From positions 1-5,876 of the forward strand of contig CAIUAS010000108.1 of assembly GCA_903897205.1 (NCBI GenBank): 5,876 bases of DNA, given 5' to 3'. Position 1 is the stretch's first letter. Every line of letters begins with the position of its first letter. The notes under the pieces were generated by a model. It was not told where the DNA came from. It ran no database searches and saw only the letters and a list, made by a program, of their open reading frames with translations. Source of the stretch: an uncultured Gammaproteobacteria bacterium (GTDB lineage Bacteria > Pseudomonadota > Gammaproteobacteria > CAIUAS01). A program made the translations under genes and the position numbers. Below are positions 1 through 5,357 of this stretch, piece by piece.

Positions 1-105
1 CATGGGCGCGAGCACCGCTGCGGCGGCTGGGGCTGGTTGCTGGATGGGGCCGGTTCGGCCATGGACATCGGCCGCGACGGCCTGACCCTGAGCCTGCACA
101 TCGGA
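1..105 (+). pseudogene. Fragment of a BadF/BadG-family (N-acetyl)glucosamine kinase, cut on both sides
   Basis: Reading from base 1 gives a peptide containing GGWGWLLDGAGSAMDIGRDG, which resembles the glycine-rich segment GGWGxLLGDEGSGxxIG of the BadF/BadG/BcrA/BcrD ATPase family, whose members include glucosamine and N-acetylglucosamine kinases. These enzymes phosphorylate the amino sugar with ATP in the cytoplasm. About 33 residues are family-like. After that the frame runs into AT-rich DNA and stops at TGA 133-135. The 5' part lies outside the window. GC is about 73% over bases 1-100 against about 25% over 121-240, so this piece does not match the rest of the window. GC-rich Xanthomonadales-like gammaproteobacteria are a plausible source, which is inference. 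It is probably a chimeric end rather than a native gene. The family call rests on motif recognition only. Confidence 0.55.
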
Positions 106-171
106 ACCCATACTGCTAGGCACAATTACTTTTGAACCTTTAGGAATTTCTAAACTAAATTTAATTGTCAT
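1..171 (-). CDS. Start of an unidentified protein, interrupted by the junction near 105
   Basis: An ATG at 171-169 on the minus strand opens a frame beginning MTIKFSLEIPKGSKVIVPSS. About 22 residues are encoded by AT-rich DNA like the rest of the window. The frame stays open to base 1, but beyond about 105 it crosses the GC-rich foreign block, so the alanine- and proline-rich residues there are probably not part of the real protein. AAGGTG lies 6 bases before the ATG and serves as ribosome binding site. An in-frame TAG lies upstream with no other start between. A strong promoter at 261-290 suggests a separate transcription unit rather than a lolB operon member. In E. coli ispE follows lolB, but this N-terminus lacks the PAKLNL-type start of IspE. 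I do not recognise the family. That a gene starts here is fairly likely; its identity is unknown. Confidence 0.5.
   Translation of the reverse strand, partial: MTIKFSLEIPKGSKVIVPSSMGSDVQAQGQAVAADVHGRTGPIQQPAPAAAAVLAPM
98..110. other. Abrupt composition junction (GC-rich to AT-rich)
   Basis: GC content falls from about 73% (1-100, hand count) to about 25% (121-240) within a few bases. A kinase-like + strand reading frame loses its family pattern here, and an AT-rich minus-strand gene beginning at 171 reaches the same point. The exact breakpoint cannot be fixed because both sides could share a few bases. No insertion-sequence inverted repeat, tRNA end or target duplication is visible at the boundary. 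An assembly or library chimera is the simplest reading. A real recombination endpoint remains possible. Confidence 0.65.
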
Positions 172-207
172 AAATTCACCTTTTAAAATATTTTTATGAT
201 ATGGCTT

Positions 208-216
208 CCCTCCTTT
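208..216 (-). promoter_or_regulatory. Strong Shine-Dalgarno-like sequence without a matching start codon
   Basis: The minus strand reads AAAGGAGGG, a near-perfect anti-16S match, but the following 5-12 bases contain no ATG, GTG or TTG. The only ATG ahead is at 171, about 36 bases further on, and it has its own weaker AAGGTG. It could be a ribosome standby site, a relic, or chance. Not assigned a function. Confidence 0.3.
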
Positions 217-260
217 GTTGTTCTATTAAACTATATTAGCCATTAACTATGCTGTATAGG

Positions 261-290
261 ATTATAAATGATAAAAATACATTTTATCAA
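261..290 (-). promoter_or_regulatory. Sigma70-type promoter for the minus-strand gene starting at 171
   Basis: On the minus strand TTGATA (290-285) and TATAAT (266-261) are separated by 18 bases, which is a near-consensus pair. Transcription would start near 254, giving a leader of about 83 bases before the ATG at 171. The leader carries an AAAGGAGGG (216-208) with no start codon at normal distance after it. The promoter sits in the gap after the lolB stop, so the downstream gene can be expressed independently. Confidence 0.6.
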
Positions 291-335
291 AACTTTTCAT
301 GGCTTTTTTGGTTATGCTCACTTGCTTAGAGTGTA

Positions 336-953
336 TTAATTAAGCTGCCATTGATGAATAACAATATGTGCAACCCAAGGCGGATTGGTTAATAGTATTC
401 TGTCAGGAACATCTATACCGTTAACTGAAACATAGCGTAAATACCTTACTTCCCAGCCATCTTGCGCTAAATACACCATATGATTATTCATGTCGTGTGA
501 GTAGTGTGTTGCATGAGAATAGGGCGCTGGTAACCCGCGTAGCCAATAAGGCAGATTAGACACTGGCAATCGCCAGCCTACTTGTTGCTGCAACAAGGTT
601 TCAGGGTTGTTAGCAATATAGGTTTGGCGGCTCGTTTTAAGCGTAATGTTGTTTGGTTTGCCGTCAATTTCAATATGATTGGTGCCTAGTGGTCCAAACA
701 GCGCTAAGATATAGTTAGTACGGTTTTGTTGTTGCCAGTTAAAAGAAGCGCTCCAGCCACCTTTGATTTGGTTGCGTGCGGCAATACTACCGCTGGCATT
801 CCATGCCGAGAGAGAATTAAGTTGTTTTAAGCGCTGTCGCCAAGGTAAATAGTGGTTACCTAAAGGCTTACCGTCGGCCATATACCCACGGGTAGAAAGT
901 GTTTGACAGCCTGTTAATAGTAGCATCAATGCCAAAAGCAACAATTTTTTCAT
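336..953 (-). CDS. lolB: Outer-membrane lipoprotein receptor LolB
   Basis: LolB is the outer-membrane-anchored receptor that takes lipoproteins from the periplasmic carrier LolA and inserts them into the outer membrane. The 205-residue product starts with a lipoprotein signal peptide: MKK, a leucine-rich core, and the lipobox LTGC with the acylated cysteine at residue 16. The rest follows the LolB pattern: a WNASGSIA segment, then GWSASFNWQQ, a GPLGT turn after a hydrophobic strand, and near the middle PYWLRGLPAP, matching the W-x-x-GLP motif of the family. Length is close to E. coli LolB (207). The start at 953 is set by the signal peptide; no strong Shine-Dalgarno sequence precedes it. It is divergent from hemA with about 108 bases between start codons, the arrangement also seen in E. 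coli. ispE, the usual downstream partner, is not visible. No clear terminator follows the stop codon. Confidence 0.9.
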   Translation of the reverse strand: MKKLLLLALMLLLTGCQTLSTRGYMADGKPLGNHYLPWRQRLKQLNSLSAWNASGSIAARNQIKGGWSASFNWQQQNRTNYILALFGPLGTNHIEIDGKPNNITLKTSRQTYIANNPETLLQQQVGWRLPVSNLPYWLRGLPAPYSHATHYSHDMNNHMVYLAQDGWEVRYLRYVSVNGIDVPDRILLTNPPWVAHIVIHQWQLN

Positions 954-1006
954 AGAGTTTAGTGTTAAAGAGTAAAAGAATTAAGAGAAAGTTAGCTCAA
1001 ATTATT

Positions 1007-1033
1007 TTGCGCGAGGTTGATTGTTGATACAAT
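1007..1033 (+). promoter_or_regulatory. Candidate extended -10 promoter for hemA
   Basis: TGATACAAT (1025-1033) is an extended -10 element (TG, one base, TACAAT) with one mismatch to TATAAT. The upstream TTGCGC (1007-1012) is a poor -35 at a short 15-base spacing, as can occur with extended -10 promoters. Transcription would begin near 1040, 22 bases before the ATG at 1062. The -10 lies inside a small inverted repeat, ATTGT-TGAT-ACAAT (1020-1033). That repeat could be an operator, but no regulator can be named. Confidence 0.4.
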
Positions 1034-1061
1034 AGGTTTGCGCACCAGATTGAAAAAAAAT

Positions 1062-2306
1062 ATGTCGACATTACTTGCCTGCGGTATTAATCATCAAACA
1101 GCCCCGTTTGCATTGCGGGAGCAATTGGTTTTTTCGCCTGAAAATATAGCCGAACCTTTGCAAAGTTTGCTGGAACACACCCAAATTAAGGAAGCAGCCA
1201 TCCTTTCTACCTGTAATCGCACCGAGTTTTATTGTATTAATGCAGAGCCGATTGCCATTATTGATTGGTTGCATCAGCAAAGAAAGTTACCTATCGCTAG
1301 CATTCAACCTTGTATATATACCCATTATAACGATGCGGCTGTTCGGCATCTCTTACGAGTCGCTAGCGGCTTGGATTCCATCATGCTAGGCGAAACGCAG
1401 ATCGCGGGGCAGGTCAAAAAAGCTTTTTTTTTAGCGGCAGCGGCGGGCACCTTAGGCAATCAATTACGAAGGCTGGCGAATTATGTTTTTTCGATGAGCA
1501 AGCAAGTCCGTACTGAAACCGCCATTGGTATGCACCCTATTTCATTTGCTGCCGCCGCCGTTAATTTAGCCAAGCGCATTTTTGCTGATCTCAGTCAAGC
1601 AACAGTCCTTTTTATTGGCGCGGGTGAGACTATTGAGCCGGTGGCTAAATATTTGCAATCAGAGGGAGTTGCTCGGTTTATTGTTGCCAATCGTACCTTC
1701 GCGCGAGGGGAGGCATTAGCAAAACAATTAAAAGGGACGGCTATTCGTTTGGCGGATATGGGCCAATATCTCTCTCAAGCAGATATTGTCATTGCAGCGA
1801 CAGCTAGTCCTGTGCCAATCATTGGGAAAGGACTCGTTGAAAGCGCCCTTAAAATACGCAAGCATCGGCCTATGTTTATGGTAGATCTCTCTGTGCCAAG
1901 AGATATAGAGCCTGAAATTAGCCAGTTGGATGATGTTTACGTGTCCACGTTAGAAGACTTACAAGCAATGGTTGCACAGAATATTCACAATAGGCACGAA
2001 TCGGCAAAACAAGCAGAAGAACTCATTGAGATGCAAGTGAAGCACTACATGGGCACTTTAAGAGTGCTTGAAGCCGCGCCTGTTATATCCTCGTATCGTA
2101 AAAAAGCGGAAAGCGTTCGCAACGCTGAATTAGCTAAAGCAATGCAGTGTTTACATAATGGCATGTCGCCCGAGCAAGTGTTAAATCGATTGGCGAATAA
2201 TCTAACGGGTAAATTGCTGCATACTCCCAGTGTGCAATTACGGAAAGCGGCTTACAATAAGCAAGAGGATGTGTTGGAAGTAGCGCAATGGCTTTTAGAA
2301 ATTTGA
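1062..2306 (+). CDS. hemA: Glutamyl-tRNA reductase
   Basis: HemA reduces glutamyl-tRNA(Glu) with NADPH to glutamate-1-semialdehyde, the first committed step of C5-pathway tetrapyrrole synthesis, in the cytoplasm with HemL as partner. From ATG 1062 the protein has 414 residues (E. coli 418). Seen in order: N-terminal ACGINHQTAP, the active-site STCNRTE with catalytic Cys51, ASGLDSIMLGETQIAGQVKK, RVRTE-like KQVRTETAIG, the NADPH-fold IGAGETIE near residue 200, TASPVPIIGKG, MVDLSVPRDIEPEI, and a C-terminal helical dimerisation part. The frame is open up to a TTG at 1017, but the family N-terminus aligns with ATG 1062, and a likely -10 element at 1028-1033 lies downstream of that TTG. A weak alternative is TTG 1050. 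No clear Shine-Dalgarno precedes any of these. prfA does not follow directly, unlike E. coli: a minus-strand gene lies between. Confidence 0.96.
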   Translation: MSTLLACGINHQTAPFALREQLVFSPENIAEPLQSLLEHTQIKEAAILSTCNRTEFYCINAEPIAIIDWLHQQRKLPIASIQPCIYTHYNDAAVRHLLRVASGLDSIMLGETQIAGQVKKAFFLAAAAGTLGNQLRRLANYVFSMSKQVRTETAIGMHPISFAAAAVNLAKRIFADLSQATVLFIGAGETIEPVAKYLQSEGVARFIVANRTFARGEALAKQLKGTAIRLADMGQYLSQADIVIAATASPVPIIGKGLVESALKIRKHRPMFMVDLSVPRDIEPEISQLDDVYVSTLEDLQAMVAQNIHNRHESAKQAEELIEMQVKHYMGTLRVLEAAPVISSYRKKAESVRNAELAKAMQCLHNGMSPEQVLNRLANNLTGKLLHTPSVQLRKAAYNKQEDVLEVAQWLLEI

Positions 2307-2314
2307 GCCATTGC
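2285..2314. repeat. 9-bp inverted repeat spanning the hemA stop codon
   Basis: GCAATGGCT (2285-2293) and AGCCATTGC (2306-2314) are exact reverse complements separated by 12 bases, with the TGA stop of hemA at the base of the right arm. RNA from either strand could fold into a hairpin. Neither strand has a T tract after it, so it is not a standard intrinsic terminator. It lies between the convergent ends of hemA and the gene at 2356, where it may stabilise 3' ends or help termination (inference). Confidence 0.45.
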
Positions 2315-2355
2315 AACAACTCCTAACAATGAAACGCGGCGAGAGTATACGTTTA

Positions 2356-2727
2356 TTAAAATGTTGGTTTGGTAGTTGACCAATAAATATTGGTGATAAC
2401 ATGGTTTGGGTTACCAACGGGTAGGGCCTGTAAGGTTGCACGAGCAAGATTATGATCAACATAGCAGCTGTATGCTAATTGATAACTTTGGCCTGGTGCT
2501 AATGTTTCAACATTGCGCGCTTCCACATCAATATCTCTTAATAAATGGTGAATTTGTTCGGTGGTATAAGTGCTGTTTTCAGAAAAGCCATGGCTTTTAA
2601 GATTGCTTAAACCAAATAAGCAAGGGTTTTCGCCCTGTGTATCGCTAAAAACGCTAGCTGAAGCAACATTAGTACCTACTAATAAACCAGCCATTGAAAG
2701 TATAAATATACTTAAGATTTTTTTCAT
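2356..2727 (-). CDS. Small exported protein of unknown function with two cysteines
   Basis: The 123-residue product begins with a typical Sec signal peptide: MKK, a hydrophobic stretch through about residue 19, and a likely cleavage after ASA (residues 22-24), before SVFS. There is no lipobox cysteine, so the mature protein of about 99 residues is probably periplasmic or secreted. It holds two cysteines, in NPCLFG and YSCYV, which could form one disulfide. The rest is polar and mixed, with no transmembrane segment and no motif I recognise. AGGAG lies 7 bases before the ATG and fixes the start. The gene is convergent with hemA and divergent from prfA, so it is a separate one-gene transcription unit inserted in a normally compact hemA-prfA-prmC operon. 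It is a good small-gene call by signal peptide and ribosome binding site. Function is unknown. Confidence 0.78.
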   Translation of the reverse strand: MKKILSIFILSMAGLLVGTNVASASVFSDTQGENPCLFGLSNLKSHGFSENSTYTTEQIHHLLRDIDVEARNVETLAPGQSYQLAYSCYVDHNLARATLQALPVGNPNHVITNIYWSTTKPTF

Positions 2728-2892
2728 AAAGAACTCCTCTTAATTTGTTAGGTAGTGCTTTGTTAAGATAATCCATTAAGCTATTGGCAGGCAATGGTAA
2801 TTTTCTCATAAGTTTGCAGGAAATATTAAAGCTCGACTTGTAATCAGGAATGCAGTATAAAAAATAGCCAATTTTACCTACTTGTTATACGT

Positions 2893-2920
2893 TTTGTACG
2901 GTAAGCATGGATGTTATTTT
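2893..2920 (+). promoter_or_regulatory. Weak candidate promoter for prfA in the 244-base gap before it
   Basis: Because the gene at 2356-2727 points the other way, prfA needs its own promoter between 2728 and 2971. The best match I see is TGTTATTTT (2912-2920), an extended -10 form, with TTTTGT or TTGTAC (2893-2899) about 15-16 bases before it. Another TATAAA at 2856-2861 lacks a well-spaced -35. The same gap must hold the promoter of the minus-strand gene, for which no clear hexamers stand out. No riboswitch, tRNA or small ORF was recognised in this gap. Confidence 0.22.
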
Positions 2921-2971
2921 AAACTTAAATAAATTTACAGATTAACTAATTACTTCAGTAAGAAAAAAATT

Positions 2972-4057
2972 ATGAAATCTTCTATCGAAAATAAATTAAT
3001 AACTCTAGTTGAACGCCATGAAGAAGTGGCAGCATTATTAGCTGAACCCATCGTTATTAATAATCAAACACGCTTTCGTGAATTATCGAAAGAATATGCT
3101 CAGTTAGAACCCTTAGTAAAATGTTATCAACAATATCAAAATTGTTTAACTGTGAGTGAAAATGCAAAAGCTTTATTGCAAGAAGAAGATGTCGAATTGA
3201 AAGCCTTAGCTGAAGAGGAGCTGGCAGAGTCTCAAGCTAAACAAATTGAATTAGAGCAGCAGTTGCAAGTATTATTATTACCACAAGATCCCAATGACCA
3301 ACGCAATATATTCTTAGAAATCCGTGCTGCAGCCGGGGGTGATGAAGCTGCTATTTTTGCTGGGGATTTATTTCGTATGTATTCACGTTATGCAGAAAAA
3401 TCTGGCTGGCTAGTAGAAATTATTAGTGCAAGTCATGGTGAACATGGCGGTTTTAAAGAAATTATTGCGCGGATTATGGGGCAGGATGTTTATTCACGTT
3501 TGAAATTCGAATCAGGCGCCCACAGAGTGCAACGTGTGCCTGAAACCGAAGCGCAAGGGCGCATTCATACCTCAACGTGCACCGTCGCCATTTTACCCGA
3601 AGCAGAAACAATAGATGCAATTGAGATTAATCCTGCTGATTTAAAAGTGGATACCTTTCGTGCATCTGGTGCGGGTGGCCAGCATGTTAATAAAACAGAT
3701 TCTGCTATTCGTATCACCCATATCCCTACTGGCACTGTCGTTGAATGTCAGGATGAACGCTCACAACATAAAAATCGTGCACGCGCCATGTCATTATTGC
3801 AGGCAAGATTATTAGTTGCTGAACAAACAAAACAACAAAAAAATGAAGCGGAAGCGCGGCGTAATTTAGTAGGCACCGGCGATCGTTCAGAACGTATTCG
3901 GACTTATAATTTTCCTCAAACACGCTTAACGGATCATCGGATTAATTTAACCTTATATAAATTACCAGAAATTATAGAAGGCGGATTGGGGCAGGTCATT
4001 GAGCCACTCATTAGAGAATACCAAGCCGATTTATTAGCAACCTTGAGTGATGTTTAA
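2972..4057 (+). CDS. prfA: Peptide chain release factor 1 (RF1)
   Basis: RF1 recognises UAA and UAG in the ribosomal A site and triggers peptide release. The protein has 361 residues (E. coli 360). An acidic coiled N-terminal domain covers about residues 1-100. The central PCRF part contains EIRAAAGGDEAAIFAGDL and GAHRVQRVP, followed by the codon-recognition tripeptide P-E-T at 190-192 (PAT in E. coli). The catalytic GGQ is at 235-237 within RASGAGGQHVNKTDSAIR, then VECQDERSQHKNRARA, and TYNFPQTRLTDHRINLTLYKL in the C-terminal part. The PxT motif, rather than the SPF of RF2, separates RF1 from RF2. Gln237 is the residue that PrmC, encoded downstream, should methylate. The start is the ATG at 2972; only a weak purine-rich stretch (AGTAAGAAAA) precedes it. 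The gene leads a likely operon with the membrane gene and prmC. Confidence 0.96.
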   Translation: MKSSIENKLITLVERHEEVAALLAEPIVINNQTRFRELSKEYAQLEPLVKCYQQYQNCLTVSENAKALLQEEDVELKALAEEELAESQAKQIELEQQLQVLLLPQDPNDQRNIFLEIRAAAGGDEAAIFAGDLFRMYSRYAEKSGWLVEIISASHGEHGGFKEIIARIMGQDVYSRLKFESGAHRVQRVPETEAQGRIHTSTCTVAILPEAETIDAIEINPADLKVDTFRASGAGGQHVNKTDSAIRITHIPTGTVVECQDERSQHKNRARAMSLLQARLLVAEQTKQQKNEAEARRNLVGTGDRSERIRTYNFPQTRLTDHRINLTLYKLPEIIEGGLGQVIEPLIREYQADLLATLSDV

Positions 4058-4079
4058 TTTATTTAAAACCACTTTTTTT

Positions 4080-4083
4080 GGAG
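4080..4083 (+). promoter_or_regulatory. Ribosome binding site of the 118-residue membrane gene
   Basis: GGAG sits 7 bases before the ATG at 4091. This selects the membrane-protein frame over the overlapping + strand frame that opens at 4078, which lacks such a site and gives a cysteine- and serine-rich product typical of a shadow frame. Confidence 0.6.
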
Positions 4084-4090
4084 AAAAACT

Positions 4091-4447
4091 ATGCCAAAAA
4101 CTCTTACAGTAGCTCTGGTAACTATTATCTCTTTAGTGATTGCATGGCACATTGGTTTCTTTTTATTAGGCGGCGCTATCGCGGTTACAGCGACTATTTG
4201 GAGTTTTATAGTGGCTTCAATTGTTGTCTTTTGTATAGCAATACTATTAGCCTTTATACTCACAGGTATTGGTGTTTTTGTATTAGCGATATTAGCGTTA
4301 ATATGGACTGTGCTAGCAACCCTATTATTTCCTATTTTATTTCCAATACTAGTGCCTTTATTTATTATTCTCTTATTTGTTGCGTATCTGCGCCGCCGCG
4401 AGCAGCGCAAGCAAGTAAATGCGACTGACACTGTCGAAAAATTATAA
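4091..4447 (+). CDS. Small multi-pass inner-membrane protein of unknown function, coupled to prmC
   Basis: The 118-residue product is almost wholly hydrophobic to residue 99. Three or four membrane segments are suggested: about 5-18, 21-35, 38-60, and a long stretch 62-98 broken by prolines 81, 85 and 89 in a repeated FPILFPILVP pattern. A basic tail, RRREQRK from residue 101, should lie in the cytoplasm by the positive-inside rule. No catalytic or transport motif is recognised. The gap to prfA is 33 bases, and the TAA stop overlaps the ATG of prmC by one base (TAATG), so it is probably co-transcribed with prfA and translationally coupled to prmC. In E. coli prmC follows prfA directly, so this gene is an insertion in that pair. 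Its link to release-factor methylation, if any, is unknown. The GGAG site, overlap and membrane pattern support a real gene. Confidence 0.8.
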   Translation: MPKTLTVALVTIISLVIAWHIGFFLLGGAIAVTATIWSFIVASIVVFCIAILLAFILTGIGVFVLAILALIWTVLATLLFPILFPILVPLFIILLFVAYLRRREQRKQVNATDTVEKL

Positions 4448-5286
4448 TGACAAATACACTACGCCATATTCTATTGTGGGCAAAGGCGCAGTTAAAAGCG
4501 ATTGATAGTGGTAATTTAGATGCAGAAATACTAGTCGCTCATGCTTTGCAAATTAGTCGTCCGCAACTTTATATAAAATTATCGGAATCTATCAATGCGG
4601 AGACGCAAGCGTCGATAGAACAATTGATGCAACGACGCGCAAGTGGTGAACCTATTGCTTATATCGTAGGTTATCGCGAATTTTGGTCCTTAAATTTGCA
4701 AGTAACACCCGCTACGCTAATCCCTCGGCCCGAAACCGAATGTCTAGTAGAGGCAACGCTAAGTCTGCTACCAAAAGATGAGTGTTGTCATGTGGCAGAT
4801 TTAGGAACAGGGTCAGGGGCCATTGCGTTAGCGTTAGCGAGTGAAAGACCTGGCTGGAGTATTGTTGCAACGGATAAAATACTAGCAGCATTAAAAGTAG
4901 CTCAAGATAACGCGCGATTATTAAAGGTTCACAATGTGCAATTTTATCAAGGCAATTGGTGCGAACCCTTAGACAAGCAGCGTTTTGATGCAATTATCAG
5001 CAATCCACCGTATATTGATAAAAATGATAAGTCTTGGTGTGAAACAGTTAAATTATACGAACCTGCGACCGCATTAATTGCGGAAGAAGCGGGTTTGGCT
5101 GATATCCGCGATATTATTGAACAAGCGCAGCCCTATTTAAAACCAGGTGGATGGCTACTATTAGAGCATGGCTATAATCAAGCAGCGATAGTTAAGCAAT
5201 TACTTATACAAAATGGTTATAAAAATATTCAAACTAAACATGATTTAGCTCATATATCGAGAGTTGCAGTTGCGCAATTTAAATAA
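4447..5286 (+). CDS. prmC: Release factor glutamine N5-methyltransferase PrmC
   Basis: PrmC uses S-adenosylmethionine to methylate the glutamine of the GGQ motif in RF1 and RF2, which speeds peptide release. The 279-residue protein (E. coli 277) has an N-terminal helical domain of about 80 residues for release-factor binding, including SGEPIAYIVGYREFWSL and LIPRPETE. The Rossmann-type methyltransferase domain follows, with the S-adenosylmethionine loop DLGTGSG at 118-124, the acidic motif II in IVATDK, and the substrate-binding NPPY at 186-189, which holds the target glutamine side chain. LKPGGWLLLEHG is the conserved late strand. All key residues are present. The start ATG 4447 overlaps the preceding stop by one base. 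NPPY together with the N-terminal domain, and its place after prfA, separate it from the paralogue PrmB. Confidence 0.95.
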   Translation: MTNTLRHILLWAKAQLKAIDSGNLDAEILVAHALQISRPQLYIKLSESINAETQASIEQLMQRRASGEPIAYIVGYREFWSLNLQVTPATLIPRPETECLVEATLSLLPKDECCHVADLGTGSGAIALALASERPGWSIVATDKILAALKVAQDNARLLKVHNVQFYQGNWCEPLDKQRFDAIISNPPYIDKNDKSWCETVKLYEPATALIAEEAGLADIRDIIEQAQPYLKPGGWLLLEHGYNQAAIVKQLLIQNGYKNIQTKHDLAHISRVAVAQFK

Positions 5287-5313
5287 ATTTGGTATAGATG
5301 CTTGTTTAATTTT

Positions 5314-5321
5314 GCACGTGC
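5314..5321. promoter_or_regulatory. Perfect GCACGTGC palindrome upstream of the lysine-rich gene
   Basis: An 8-bp perfect palindrome lies 36 bases before the ATG at 5358, in the 71-base gap after prmC. TTGCAC (5312-5317) overlaps it and could act as a -35, with a poor -10 (TACATC, 5333-5338). It could be an operator half-site or chance. No regulator can be assigned. Confidence 0.2.
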
Positions 5322-5357
5322 TAATTTTGTGATACATCGTCTTGGAGGATAGATATC

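Noticed and set aside
1..135. A + strand frame reading from the kinase fragment through to TGA 133
   Set aside because: The part after about 105 is AT-rich and loses the family pattern; it is read-through across a junction, not a real C-terminus.
270..288. GATAAAA/TTTTATC hairpin as the lolB terminator
   Set aside because: The stem is almost entirely A-T and overlaps the -35 and spacer of the promoter at 261-290; no GC-rich stem with a T tract is present.
1017..1061. TTG-initiated N-terminal extension of HemA
   Set aside because: It overlaps a likely -10 element, has no clear ribosome binding site, and is not part of the HemA family N-terminus.
2134..2319. Minus-strand 61-residue frame over the hemA end
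   Set aside because: It lies within well-supported hemA coding sequence and has no motif or ribosome binding site of note.
4058..4080. T7 run after prfA as an intrinsic terminator
   Set aside because: No GC-rich stem precedes the T run, and the next gene's ribosome binding site follows at once, so read-through is expected.
4063..4431. Minus-strand 122-residue frame opposite the membrane gene
   Set aside because: It is antisense to a gene with a ribosome binding site and operon coupling, and its Ile/Asn/Lys/Thr-rich composition mirrors the hydrophobic codons of the other strand.
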